A stretch of 64,000 nt of DNA, taken from assembly GCF_000284315.1 (NCBI RefSeq), contig NC_017094.1:2495539-2559538 (forward strand). Direction: 5' to 3'. Positions 34,457 to 42,850 of the stretch are shown piece after piece. Below the pieces are notes generated by a model. It was given only the letters and a program-made list of their open reading frames with translations. It was not told where the DNA came from and did not search any database. Within the stretch, counting starts at the first letter, position 1; each line of letters starts with the position of its first letter. The stretch is from Leptospirillum ferrooxidans C2-3. Lineage in GTDB: Bacteria; Nitrospirota; Leptospirillia; Leptospirillales; Leptospirillaceae. Both the position numbers and the translations under genes were made by a program.

Positions 34457-35047
34457 ATGTCCAGATATCACATGCCCATCGGTGAAAGTTCTTTTCTGAC
34501 ACCAGCAGCTGCCATCGAGGGAGTCATCCTTCCGGATCCAGGGGAGTCTCTGGTTCAGGGAAGCATTTTTAACGAAGAAGAGGCTCTCATCATCGCGGCA
34601 GATAAAATACTTGCAGCCAAGAATCCCACCCTTTTTCCTGGTCCTCTCGTCATTTGGAACTGGAGCAAGGAATCACAGGAAATGGCCAAAGCCGTCAGGA
34701 AGCTTGCCGAGGCAGGAAACATGAACATTATCCCGATGACGGACTATCGGCCCAAATACCCCAAGATCAACCCGGAATCGGAAATCAATCCGAACCATCC
34801 CAATATCACAATTTGGCACAACGCCATCGATGTCTGTCTTTTTGTTGGCGTTCACTGCCATTACTCAAATATCGCACTCAAGATCATTCGCGGTGGAACC
34901 GACTGCTTCACGATTGCCCTATGCAGCTTTTCGGGGGATGACGAGGCTCATCTGACCGTTCGGGATGTCTCCCCGGAGAAAGTTGACCGTCTGTCCCAGA
35001 TTCTGCGAGAGCGAAAAGCCCATCTCTTGTCAGCATCAATGAAATAG
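34457..35047 (+). CDS. CdhB/PorE-like protein, copy 1
   Basis: The ATG at 34457 follows AAGGAGGGG. The 196-residue protein resembles the CdhB family (CO dehydrogenase beta / acetyl-CoA synthase epsilon, a DHS-like Rossmann fold): PTLFPGPLVIWNW, then DVCLFVGVHCHYSNIALKII and CFTIALCSFSGDDEAHLT, matching 'V.FLGVHYYY...L..LK....TI.I...Y.PNA...' of that family. Relatives form the fifth (epsilon) subunit of 2-oxoacid:ferredoxin oxidoreductases in reductive-TCA bacteria. No CO dehydrogenase or oxidoreductase subunits lie in this window, so the partner is unknown. A paralogue follows at 35473. Confidence 0.7.
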   Translation: MSRYHMPIGESSFLTPAAAIEGVILPDPGESLVQGSIFNEEEALIIAADKILAAKNPTLFPGPLVIWNWSKESQEMAKAVRKLAEAGNMNIIPMTDYRPKYPKINPESEINPNHPNITIWHNAIDVCLFVGVHCHYSNIALKIIRGGTDCFTIALCSFSGDDEAHLTVRDVSPEKVDRLSQILRERKAHLLSASMK

Positions 35048-35091
35048 AAACGCATCTCTCTTTAAGGAATGTCTTTCAGCGAGGAGATCTG

Positions 35092-35433
35092 ATGAATTCT
35101 GAAAAACGTCAGCAGTCCGTTTCTCCCGAAACCAGAGCTTCCACTTTTTCGGTCTGGACGGATGAAGGGGGAAACCCGCAATTTCCCACCGAGAAGCAGT
35201 CCGCGATCTCAAGTGACTATTTTGTTTGGATCGATCCCTCAAAGTCCACAGAAGTCGGGCAATGGGTTCTCCTCTCCACCCAAAACAGGATGACTTTTGA
35301 CAGGATCATTCATGGAAAAAGAGGTCTCTCGCTCGAAAAGAACCCGCTCTGGAGCCTCTCGGATCCGGACATTTACGTATTGGGTGTTGTGATTGCCGGA
35401 TTGGAGTGGATTGACATTGCTGAAGGAGATTGA
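35092..35433 (+). CDS. Unknown protein between two CdhB-like genes
   Basis: This 113-residue ORF starts at an ATG with GAGGAGATCTG just upstream. The N-terminal 40 residues are polar and probably disordered. The rest (DYFVWIDPSKS, VGQWVLLSTQNRMTFDRII, YVLGVVIAGLEWIDIAEG) looks like a small globular domain. There is no cysteine, signal peptide or membrane helix. I do not recognise a family. It lies 44 bases after the first CdhB-like gene and 39 before the second, so the three are one operon and probably work together. Confidence 0.7.
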   Translation: MNSEKRQQSVSPETRASTFSVWTDEGGNPQFPTEKQSAISSDYFVWIDPSKSTEVGQWVLLSTQNRMTFDRIIHGKRGLSLEKNPLWSLSDPDIYVLGVVIAGLEWIDIAEGD

Positions 35434-35472
35434 TTCACAAAACATGTAACCCAATAATGAACAGGAGGATTG

Positions 35473-36054
35473 ATGAAGCCATACCAGGTTTCAAGGGGAC
35501 CAGAAGGATTTCTTCCACCAGCTGCGGCCATGATGGGCGTAACGTTGCCAGTCGAAGGGCAAGGATCCATTTTGGGGCTGAGGGTTTTTGAGGATCAGGC
35601 TATTGAAGAGGCCGCCAGACAACTGGCCCATGCAAAAGTTCCCACCATCTTTCCGGGTCCGCTTGTGCTCTGGGGATGGAATGCTCAAGCCATTGAAATG
35701 GCCAATGCCGTGGCACATGTTGCTGAAACATGTGGGATCAACATCATACCAATGCCGGACTATCGCCCAAAATACCCAAAGATTGATCCAGAAGCTGAAA
35801 TCAATCCGAATCACCCCAACCTGACGATCTGGCATAACAAAATTGACGTTTGCCTGTTCGTCGGGGTCCATTGCCACTATTCCAATCTGGCCTTGAAAAT
35901 CATTCGTGGCGGGACAGGCTGCTATACCATTGCCCTTTGCAATTTTGCCGGGGACGAAGAAGCGAATCTCACGATTCGTGATCTGACTTCAGAAAAAATT
36001 CTGAAAATTGGTGAAAATATCCAGAAAATGAAAAGGGACTCCCGCCGGTTTTAA
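35473..36054 (+). CDS. CdhB/PorE-like protein, copy 2
   Basis: The ATG at 35473 follows AGGAGG. The 193-residue protein is a paralogue of the product at 34457: over an 81-residue block starting DYRPKYPKI I count 65 identical residues, while the N-terminal 60 residues differ more. The same VCLFVGVHCHYSNLALKIIR core is present. Tandem copies that diverged mainly at the N-terminus could be two non-identical subunits of a heteromer or serve different partners. A strong terminator follows. Confidence 0.7.
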   Translation: MKPYQVSRGPEGFLPPAAAMMGVTLPVEGQGSILGLRVFEDQAIEEAARQLAHAKVPTIFPGPLVLWGWNAQAIEMANAVAHVAETCGINIIPMPDYRPKYPKIDPEAEINPNHPNLTIWHNKIDVCLFVGVHCHYSNLALKIIRGGTGCYTIALCNFAGDEEANLTIRDLTSEKILKIGENIQKMKRDSRRF

Positions 36055-36086
36055 CTCTGCCATACCCATCCTCCCATGATTCTTGT

Positions 36087-36124
36087 GAGAAAAGCTCTGC
36101 GGGATAAACGGCGGAGCTTTTCTC
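36087..36124. terminator. Bidirectional intrinsic terminator
   Basis: GAGAAAAGCTC (36087-36097) pairs perfectly with GAGCTTTTCTC (36114-36124) around 16 bases that add a GC/GC pair. It lies between the second CdhB-like gene and the convergent pyrF, and the A/T-rich outer stem can serve either direction. Confidence 0.75.
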
Positions 36125-36149
36125 AACAGGCAGAAGCGAAAACGCTAGT

Positions 36150-36914
36150 TCAGACGGAGGAAAGAAGATCTTCGAGTAATCTTTTGGGGTCCTGGCTTTT
36201 CAAAAAGGGACGCCCGATCACCAGAAGGTCCGATCCACCCAGAAGTGCCTCTTTGGGACTTCCCGCCAAGACTTGGTCATCCTTTCTGCCCCCGCCGGAA
36301 ACAGACCCTTCCTCCCAACGGATTCCGGGAGTCACAAGATAGGGCGCCCCACCAAAACGGTTTCTTGCGGATGAAAGATCACCCGGAGCCATCACCAGCC
36401 CATGCGCACCGGACTCCAGGGCCAAACTCCCAAGTCCGAGTACTCCCGCCCCGCGGTCGGAGACTCCGAGCCGGCCAAGCTCACGGTCATCCAGATGGGT
36501 CAACAGTGTCACAGCCAAAACCAGCGGCGAGACTCCAGGAAGACTGTCGGAAGCTTCCCTAGCCGCGCGAATCATTGCTTCCCCCCCTTGAGCGTGGACC
36601 GTCAAAAGCCTGAGTGTCGGCAGGGATAGACCGGAGATCGCACCAAAAACCGTGTTGGGAATATCATGCCATTTCAGATCAAGGAAAAGAGGAATTCCCC
36701 GGTCGGAAATCTCCTCCAGAAAACGCATTCCCGACCGCATGAAAAGGACCGGACCCACCTTGATCATTCCGACCATATCTCCGATCGCCAGAAGAAGGGA
36801 TCGGGCCCGGACAACATCCGGTTCATCAAGAGCGAGACAGATCCTGTTTTTAAGAGAGCTCCTCAACGTCTCCACAATCGGGGAAGAGGAAAACTTCGGA
36901 TGATATTGACTCAA
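36150..36914 (-). CDS. pyrF: Orotidine-5'-phosphate decarboxylase PyrF
   Basis: The 254-residue TIM-barrel enzyme makes UMP. The catalytic motif LFLDLKWHDIPNTVFGA holds the Asp-Lys-Asp network. The C-terminal phosphate-binding part reads LVTPGIRW and GGSDLLVIGRPF. An N-terminal stretch of about 20 residues before NRICLALDEPD is longer than usual, so a later start is possible. It overlaps prmA by 4 bases. Confidence 0.93.
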   Translation of the reverse strand: MSQYHPKFSSSPIVETLRSSLKNRICLALDEPDVVRARSLLLAIGDMVGMIKVGPVLFMRSGMRFLEEISDRGIPLFLDLKWHDIPNTVFGAISGLSLPTLRLLTVHAQGGEAMIRAAREASDSLPGVSPLVLAVTLLTHLDDRELGRLGVSDRGAGVLGLGSLALESGAHGLVMAPGDLSSARNRFGGAPYLVTPGIRWEEGSVSGGGRKDDQVLAGSPKEALLGGSDLLVIGRPFLKSQDPKRLLEDLLSSV

Positions 36915-37786
36915 AAGTCCGCCTTTCTGAGCCAGAATGTGTGAAATTTTTTTGCCTTGTGAAAGGATCTTGGAGCCGGAAGGATCTCTTCCACCTTTTT
37001 CCTCTCTCGCGTTGAAATCCCTGACAGGACCATCGCCCCTCCCGGTTCAAGAAGCTCCCACAAATACGGAATCCAGTTTACGAGAACTCCTCCCGTCACA
37101 TTTGCGATGATCAGCCGAAACTTCCCGTCGTTTCCAAACGGGGAACCATCCCCCGGGGTTTCAGGAGAAAGCCCCGTTTTCGAAAATTGCTTGAGACCGT
37201 TCAGCTCCAGATTTTCCAAAGTCGCCTCAACCGCAAGGGGATCATTGTCCACAGCGACAAGAAAGTCTCCGTGACCCAATACAAGTGCCGCAATGCCCAG
37301 AATCCCGGTACCCGACCCGAAATCCAGAATTTTTCCCCCTTCGACAGGAACCCTTGGATAATAGTCGACCAGAAGCGACAGGCACTTCCCCGTCGTCTCG
37401 TGAAGTCCGGTTCCGAAAGCCAGATGCGGATGAATCCGTATAAAGGGCGTTGCAGGCTTGGGATCGGTATCCCATTCGGGAATGATTGAAAGCCAGTGAT
37501 TCACCAGAAATCTCTGGAATCCCTGACTTTTCCACAGGGTTTCCCAGTCCTCTCCGGGAAGAAACTCATCGGTGGCCTCTATGGCGCCCATGGATTTGAC
37601 CGACTCCCTTACCAGAAGGGATTCAAGACTATCAAGACGTTCGAGAGATGCCGTGAGCCTGACAATCCCGGAAACTTCCTGCTCCAGGACAGGGAGCTTG
37701 GTTTTCTTGACCAGCCAGTCTGCTACATTCTGGGCCTCCCCGGAAGGAACATCGACCTTCAGCAAGCGATACCCTTTTTCGTTCAT
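36911..37786 (-). CDS. prmA: Ribosomal protein L11 methyltransferase PrmA
   Basis: The 291-residue class I methyltransferase has the PrmA motifs FGTGLHETTGKCLSLL, ILDFGSGTGILGIAALVLGH and LIIANVTGGVLVNWIP, where the family has NPxY-like 'ANILA'. An N-terminal substrate-recognition domain is present at normal length. It methylates lysines of L11. It is cotranscribed with pyrF and the thioredoxin-like gene. Confidence 0.9.
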   Translation of the reverse strand: MNEKGYRLLKVDVPSGEAQNVADWLVKKTKLPVLEQEVSGIVRLTASLERLDSLESLLVRESVKSMGAIEATDEFLPGEDWETLWKSQGFQRFLVNHWLSIIPEWDTDPKPATPFIRIHPHLAFGTGLHETTGKCLSLLVDYYPRVPVEGGKILDFGSGTGILGIAALVLGHGDFLVAVDNDPLAVEATLENLELNGLKQFSKTGLSPETPGDGSPFGNDGKFRLIIANVTGGVLVNWIPYLWELLEPGGAMVLSGISTRERKKVEEILPAPRSFHKAKKFHTFWLRKADF

Positions 37787-37797
37787 GTTTTTCCCTT

Positions 37798-38823
37798 TCA
37801 GGTGGGATCAAAGGTGAAAGAATAAATCCTCACGGCCGGACCTGCCGGTACCAGCGTCAGGGTATGACCACCAAAGCTCTGATGGGAAATCAGCGTGTAC
37901 ATTCTTGGAGCTCGAAGCAGAAGATACGATTCGCCTTTTCGATCATACCGGATATCTTCACCCGAAACTTTTCTGGAGACAGGTTTTCCGTCCTGGAAAA
38001 CCAGGATCCTGACAGGCTTTGCCCCTTTTTCATGGCGAAGGACACACCTCACGCCAGCGGCATGGTAAGGAAGCGTCAATTCAGGGTGTCCACCGGAAAA
38101 AACGGGACGGACAAATTCGGCGGTTGAAATCCAGCTCCCGGAGAGATTGATATTGTCAGAAACAACGGGCCCCTTCGGGTAGACAAACGGTTCCCCGGAA
38201 ACGAATCCGGGGGGGGGAGACAATGACTGACGCTCTGTCCCGGCATAAAGTTCGGGGGTCATCGATTCCGGAAAATCCGGAGCAGAAGAAGATTCAAGAG
38301 CTTTTGCCCCCACCCCGATCGCCCCCCGGATAGCGGCTTCCATCCGTTCGTCATCTCCTTCACCAATCGTGTGAAAGATCAGTTTTCCATTCCGGTCAAA
38401 CAGATATTGGGCCGGCCAGTAATGGTTGTGAAATCGGTCCCAGAGTCTTCTGTCACTGTCGATCGCCACCGGGTATTCCAGATGATACTTCTTCACAGCG
38501 TAAGCGACATGGTTTTCTTTCCTGGCAAAAGAAAACTCAGGTGTATGGATACCGATCAGAACAAGCCCTTTGGGTCCGTAGGTGCGGTACCAGCGTTTGA
38601 GGACGGGAAATGTCCGGACACAGTTGACGCAGGTATACTCCCAAAAATCGATCAGGACCACCTTCCCCCGAAGGGAGCCATCGGTGAGAGGAGGACTGTT
38701 GATCCATCCGGTCGCACCGGAAAAGGAGGGAAGATCAGAGGCCAATGAAGGGGTAACACCCATGACTCCCGCAAAAAGGAGGAACAGGACAAACGAAATA
38801 CTCCTGGCTTTTTCCAGAACCAT
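37798..38823 (-). CDS. Exported thioredoxin-like (TlpA/DipZ-type) protein
   Basis: The second in-frame ATG (38823) is used because GGAGGGG lies 5 bases upstream. The 341-residue protein has a signal peptide ending near PSLASDLPS. A thioredoxin domain follows with VVLIDFWEYTCVNCVRTFPVL (CxxC as CVNC), IGIHTPEFSFARK and YWPAQYLFDRNGK. The C-terminal 140 residues form a beta-rich domain like that after the thioredoxin unit of DipZ proteins. It probably acts as an extracytoplasmic thiol oxidoreductase. No DsbD-type membrane part is fused to it. It heads the - strand operon with prmA and pyrF. Confidence 0.82.
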   Translation of the reverse strand: MVLEKARSISFVLFLLFAGVMGVTPSLASDLPSFSGATGWINSPPLTDGSLRGKVVLIDFWEYTCVNCVRTFPVLKRWYRTYGPKGLVLIGIHTPEFSFARKENHVAYAVKKYHLEYPVAIDSDRRLWDRFHNHYWPAQYLFDRNGKLIFHTIGEGDDERMEAAIRGAIGVGAKALESSSAPDFPESMTPELYAGTERQSLSPPPGFVSGEPFVYPKGPVVSDNINLSGSWISTAEFVRPVFSGGHPELTLPYHAAGVRCVLRHEKGAKPVRILVFQDGKPVSRKVSGEDIRYDRKGESYLLLRAPRMYTLISHQSFGGHTLTLVPAGPAVRIYSFTFDPT

Positions 38824-38854
38824 GCGAATCCCCTCCAAAACATCCTATGGACAA

Positions 38855-39034
38855 CAAAAGCACCTTTAACGACCGGACCCTGGACAGAGACAAAACCCTT
38901 TTGGTGTTCAGACTAACAAAATCCATCGGAGAGTTCATCCATGAATAAAGATACAGGTTTTCCGACAAACCTGTTCAGAATAATTAACGTTGAATTAAAC
39001 TGGAAATAGGGAGATACTTGTAAAGGTGCTTTTG
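38855..39034. repeat. 14-bp inverted repeat flanking 152 bases
   Basis: CAAAAGCACCTTTA at 38855-38868 has its exact reverse complement at 39021-39034. The arms are too far apart for a simple hairpin terminator. They lie one beside each divergent gene, as would two operators for one regulator. Confidence 0.6.
38953..38974. promoter_or_regulatory. 8-bp inverted repeat, possible operator
   Basis: ACAGGTTT-tccgac-AAACCTGT is a perfect repeat with a 6-base spacer in the divergent region. There is no T tract, so an operator is more likely than a terminator. Confidence 0.45.
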
Positions 39035-39146
39035 ACTTAGATACTTTCGGGACCCAAAAAGCAGACTGGGGACGGCTCAAGTCAGGATTTCGTTTTAATG
39101 AACACTTATCACAAATAGACAGGACAGCTGTCACGGGACGAATCGA

Positions 39147-41186
39147 ATGATTTTTTCCTTCACTCCGTTAGACCTATCTCTTTCGGCCGTTGTGTTCTGG
39201 TTTGTTTTGGCCATCCTGTCGCTCCTTCTCTCACAAGTCCCCAGCGTACCCCTCTATCAGATGTTTCTTCCGAGTGCGAATGGAAGCCTTCTGCTGGCGA
39301 TATCCGGCTTTACTGGCTTAAATGGATCTCCCCAGACCAAAATCATCCCTTTCGGCCTTCCAGGTCTTCCCTTTCACCTTCATCAGGATGCCCTTTCTTC
39401 TTTGTTCATTCTGCTCATAGGGTTCGTCTCCTTCGGCATTTCTGTCTTTGCGGCAGGGTATTTTAAAGAAGATCACCATAGGTCCGATCTGGGTTTTTTG
39501 TCTTTCCAGTATAATCTTTTCTTGATATCCATGACACTCGTTCTTCTTTCGGCCGATTCATACCTTTTTCTTCTTTCATGGGAATCGATGGCCATGACAT
39601 CATACTTTCTGGTTGTGACCGACCACGAAAAGGATGTGGTCCGGCAGGCGGGATTCCTCTATTTGCTCCTTGCCCATATCGGTACACTCGCCCTTTTCCT
39701 GTCCTTTGGGATTCTCTCCTCGGGAGGAAGTCTGTCGGACTTTTCCGGATATGCTTTCGATACCATGGCAAAAGGGCACCATTCTTCTTTTCTTATGGCC
39801 ATGGCCTTTTTTCTGGCTTTTTTTGGATTTGGGGCCAAAGCGGGAATTTTTCCCCTTCACATCTGGCTTCCCGAAGCCCACCCCGTCGCTCCGTCACCCA
39901 TATCGGCACTCCTCAGTGGCGTGATGCTCAAAGTCGCCATCTATGGAATGATCCGGGTCTGGTTCAACCTGATCGGCGTCCAGAATCTGTCCTGGAAATG
40001 GGGAGCGGTCGTTCTTGCGATTGGGTTGTTCACCGCCCTTTTCGGAATTCTGTTTGCCCTCACCCAAAATGATCTGAAACGTCTTCTGGCCTATTCGTCG
40101 ATCGACAATATCGGAATCATTGTCATGGGGCTGGGACTTTCGGTCATTTTTTTTGGAACAGGTCACCCCATTCCGGGGGCACTCGGTCTGATCGCAGCCC
40201 TTTACCATAGCCTCAATCACGCGGTCTTCAAGGGGATCCTCTTTCTGGGTGCCGGCTCCATCCTCCACTCATCCGGTGAAAAAAATCTGAACAGGATGGG
40301 GGGGCTTATCCGCTCAATGCCCCAGACAGCAGCTCTTTACCTGGTCGCGATCCTCTCCATCTCGGCAATCCCCCCGCTCAATGGTTTCGTATCGGAGTGG
40401 CTCACCTTCCAGACCGCCCTCTCGGTCCCTCTTCTCGATACCGGCGGCATTCGCAGTCTTGTCGCCCTCTCGGCGGCCGGACTCGCCCTGGTCAGCGCCT
40501 TGACAGCGATGTGTTTTGTCAAAGTCTACGGTATTGGATTTTTGGGAGTTCCCAGAACTCAACCGCTACCCGAACGTCATGAAGCAACGGTTTTTGAACG
40601 GCTCGGGATGCTTTGGCTTGCTGCGGGATGTCTGGCACTGGGCTGTCTCCCGACGTTCGTCGTCAGCCACCTTGAAACCATATCCGTCTCCCTGACAGGT
40701 GAAGGTCTGGGTAAAGACGCAAACGGAGCCGGATGGCTCTGGCTTGTTCCCGAATCCGCAAAACGGGCCAGTTATAGTCCGTTTATCTTTCTTGTCGTGA
40801 TTGTCAGCGCAACAATGTTGACGTTTTTTGCAATCCGATTCCTGTTTAACAAAAAAACGCGCAAAACATCCTCCTGGAACTGTGGATATCCCGTGCGAAC
40901 CTCCCGGATGCAAGATACGGCCGACTCGTTCTCACAACCCATCCGGCATTTTTTTTCTCCGGCTTACAGGATGACAAGACATCTTCCCCTGCCAACCGAT
41001 GAGAAACCCATTTTTTTTGTGGAAATTGATGACCAAAGCTGGTTTTTATTCTATCGGCCAATCCAGAAACTGGTGGAAAAATTATCCGCCCTTTTCGGAA
41101 AACTCCAGACAGGAAAAATTTCCGTCTATCTTACCTATAGTTTTTTGACACTCCTGTTTCTTCTCTTTCTGGTCAAATCACCATGA
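39147..41186 (+). CDS. hyfB: HyfB/NuoL-like proton-channel subunit of Ehr-type complex
   Basis: The 679-residue antiporter-like protein has about 14-16 hydrophobic segments. Channel motifs include FLLSWESMAMTSYFLV (Glu in TM5), AKAGIFPLHIWLPEAHP and YSSIDNIGIIVMGLGL, with a Lys/His in the discontinuous helix around YHSLNHAVFKGILF. The C-terminal cytosolic part has SWNCGYPV and MQDTADSFSQPI as in HyfB/HycC. It would pump protons or sodium driven by the peripheral subunits. It starts the six-gene operon. Confidence 0.88.
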   Translation: MIFSFTPLDLSLSAVVFWFVLAILSLLLSQVPSVPLYQMFLPSANGSLLLAISGFTGLNGSPQTKIIPFGLPGLPFHLHQDALSSLFILLIGFVSFGISVFAAGYFKEDHHRSDLGFLSFQYNLFLISMTLVLLSADSYLFLLSWESMAMTSYFLVVTDHEKDVVRQAGFLYLLLAHIGTLALFLSFGILSSGGSLSDFSGYAFDTMAKGHHSSFLMAMAFFLAFFGFGAKAGIFPLHIWLPEAHPVAPSPISALLSGVMLKVAIYGMIRVWFNLIGVQNLSWKWGAVVLAIGLFTALFGILFALTQNDLKRLLAYSSIDNIGIIVMGLGLSVIFFGTGHPIPGALGLIAALYHSLNHAVFKGILFLGAGSILHSSGEKNLNRMGGLIRSMPQTAALYLVAILSISAIPPLNGFVSEWLTFQTALSVPLLDTGGIRSLVALSAAGLALVSALTAMCFVKVYGIGFLGVPRTQPLPERHEATVFERLGMLWLAAGCLALGCLPTFVVSHLETISVSLTGEGLGKDANGAGWLWLVPESAKRASYSPFIFLVVIVSATMLTFFAIRFLFNKKTRKTSSWNCGYPVRTSRMQDTADSFSQPIRHFFSPAYRMTRHLPLPTDEKPIFFVEIDDQSWFLFYRPIQKLVEKLSALFGKLQTGKISVYLTYSFLTLLFLLFLVKSP

Positions 41187-42169
41187 CACCCATCAACCCC
41201 GATCCACACCAGTGGATCACGGATCTTCTTTTCAAAAGCATTGATGAGCTGTTCCAGACAGCCTTTGTGATCTTTTTTGCCCCCATATTCCTCGGCTGGA
41301 TCAATATGTGGCGCTCCTGGCTGCAAAATCGAAAATCCGCCGGAATTCTTCAACCATACCGGGACCTTTTCAAATTTCTGGGAAAAGAAGCGGTCGTCGC
41401 TACCGGTGCTTCTCCTCTTTTCCGGATGACTCCCTACATTGTTTTTGGCTCCATGGGACTGGCAGCGGCACTTGTTCCGGCTGTGACGACCGCTCTTCCT
41501 TTTGGACCGGCAGCTGACGCCATCGCTCTCGTTGGGGTGTTTTCCCTGGCGCGCATTTTCATGGCCCTGTCCGCCATGGATATCGGAACACCCTTTGGCG
41601 ACCTGGGAGCCAGACGGGAGATGATGATCGCTTTTCTGGCCGAACCGGCCACAATGATGATCCTGTTCACGGCATCGCTGATTTCAAGGTCCACCTCCCT
41701 TTCCACCATTGCTGAAACACTTGGAAGCCGACATTTTACCCTTTACCCCAGCCTCGTTTTTGCCACGACATCCTTTTTCCTCATCATTCTGGCTGAAAAC
41801 TCAAGACTTCCCATCGACAATCCCTCCACACACCTCGAACTCACCATGATCCATGAGGCAATGCTCCTGGAATATTCCGGGCGACATCTCGCATTGATGG
41901 AATGGGGAAGTTCCATCAAGCTTCTGGTCTACTTTTCGATCATCATTTCATTCTTTCTTCCATGGGGTATCTCCCATGGAGCATCCTTCCAGGGTTTATT
42001 GGCAGGATTCGCCTATCTTATTCTCAAGCTTTCCATTCTGGCTCCATTGTTGGCCATTCTGGAGTCAACGCTTGCCAAACTCCGGCTTTTCCGGGCGCCA
42101 GAATTTCTGGCCGCAGCCTACCTTTTGGCCGTGATCGCGTTTTTATCCCACTTCATCCTGGAGGTATGA
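41183..42169 (+). CDS. hyfC: HyfC/NuoH-like membrane subunit
   Basis: The 328-residue protein overlaps hyfB by 4 bases. It has eight or so membrane segments, GRHLALMEWGSSIKLLVYF and FLGWINMWRSWLQNRKS near the N-terminus, and the charged loop motif LAENSRLPIDNPSTHLELTM, cut here as ENSRLPIDNP. This loop in NuoH/HycD connects quinone- or cluster-linked changes to the membrane arm. Linked to the same Ehr-type complex. Confidence 0.88.
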   Translation: MTPINPDPHQWITDLLFKSIDELFQTAFVIFFAPIFLGWINMWRSWLQNRKSAGILQPYRDLFKFLGKEAVVATGASPLFRMTPYIVFGSMGLAAALVPAVTTALPFGPAADAIALVGVFSLARIFMALSAMDIGTPFGDLGARREMMIAFLAEPATMMILFTASLISRSTSLSTIAETLGSRHFTLYPSLVFATTSFFLIILAENSRLPIDNPSTHLELTMIHEAMLLEYSGRHLALMEWGSSIKLLVYFSIIISFFLPWGISHGASFQGLLAGFAYLILKLSILAPLLAILESTLAKLRLFRAPEFLAAAYLLAVIAFLSHFILEV

Positions 42170-42850
42170 ATGTCACTTGCCCATGAATCTCCCTTCGGGA
42201 TTGAAATGGTCAATCTTCTCGGAGCCTTCATTCTTCTTGTCGCCTTTGCAATGCTTGCATCGAGGAGAACCCTTTCCCTGATCCGCCTTTTTGCCTTCCA
42301 GGGATTTTTTCTTTCCATGAGCATTTTTCTGGTGGCGTTTTTATCCGGAGAATCCAATCTCTACTATTCCGCCTTGTTTACTTTGGCACTGAAGGTCATC
42401 CTGCTTCCATGGATCCTCCGGGACCTTTCTAGACGACTGAATATTGGTGGAGATATCGAAACACTGGTCAATGTCCCCGTGACCATGATCATCGGCATCG
42501 GAGTGGTGGTTTTTTCCTTTTCCCTGGCGGAACCTATCCTGCAAGCGGCAAGCACCGTCACCCGAAGTCTCATCGGGGTTGGCCTTGCCTGCGTTCTATT
42601 GTCCTTTCTGGTGATGATCACCCGGAAAAAAGCCATGACCCAGATCATCGGCTTTCTCTCCATGGAAAATGGACTTCTTTTTTCCGCCACCAATGCCACC
42701 TATGGCATGCCCATGGTGGTTGAACTGGCGATTGCTCTTGACGTTCTGATCGGCGCGATTATTTTTGGCATCTTCTTTTTCCAGATACGCGAGACATTCG
42801 AAAGTCTTGATCTCAAATATTTTGAAAAGCTCAGGGAAGAGGAGGGCTAA
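42170..42850 (+). CDS. hyfE: HyfE-like membrane subunit
   Basis: The 226-residue protein has about six or seven hydrophobic helices in the HyfE arrangement, with MVNLLGAFILLVAFAML at the start and a NuoK-like segment (FLSMENGLLFSATNATYGMP) with a membrane glutamate. It lies with no gap between hyfC and hyfF. HyfE-type subunits are present in Hyf, Ehr and related complexes but not in complex I. Confidence 0.82.
   Translation: MSLAHESPFGIEMVNLLGAFILLVAFAMLASRRTLSLIRLFAFQGFFLSMSIFLVAFLSGESNLYYSALFTLALKVILLPWILRDLSRRLNIGGDIETLVNVPVTMIIGIGVVVFSFSLAEPILQAASTVTRSLIGVGLACVLLSFLVMITRKKAMTQIIGFLSMENGLLFSATNATYGMPMVVELAIALDVLIGAIIFGIFFFQIRETFESLDLKYFEKLREEEG

Larger units (their letters stand above)
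38824..39146. other. Divergent regulatory region, tlpA-like / hyf-like operon
   Basis: These 323 bases are rich in inverted repeats: ACAGGTTT / AAACCTGT (38953-38974), CAAAAGCACCTTTA / TAAAGGTGCTTTTG (38855-38868 and 39021-39034), GACAGCTGTC (39123-39132) and a half-site TAATGAACACT (39096-39106). Possible + strand sigma-70 boxes are TTGAAT-N17-GATACT from 38990 and TTGTAA-N16-GATACT from 39018; neither is strong. Confidence 0.6.

Noticed and set aside
34457-36054. CO dehydrogenase subunits
   Set aside because: The similarity is only to the small CdhB/epsilon Rossmann subunit. No catalytic CO dehydrogenase or acetyl-CoA synthase gene is in the window.
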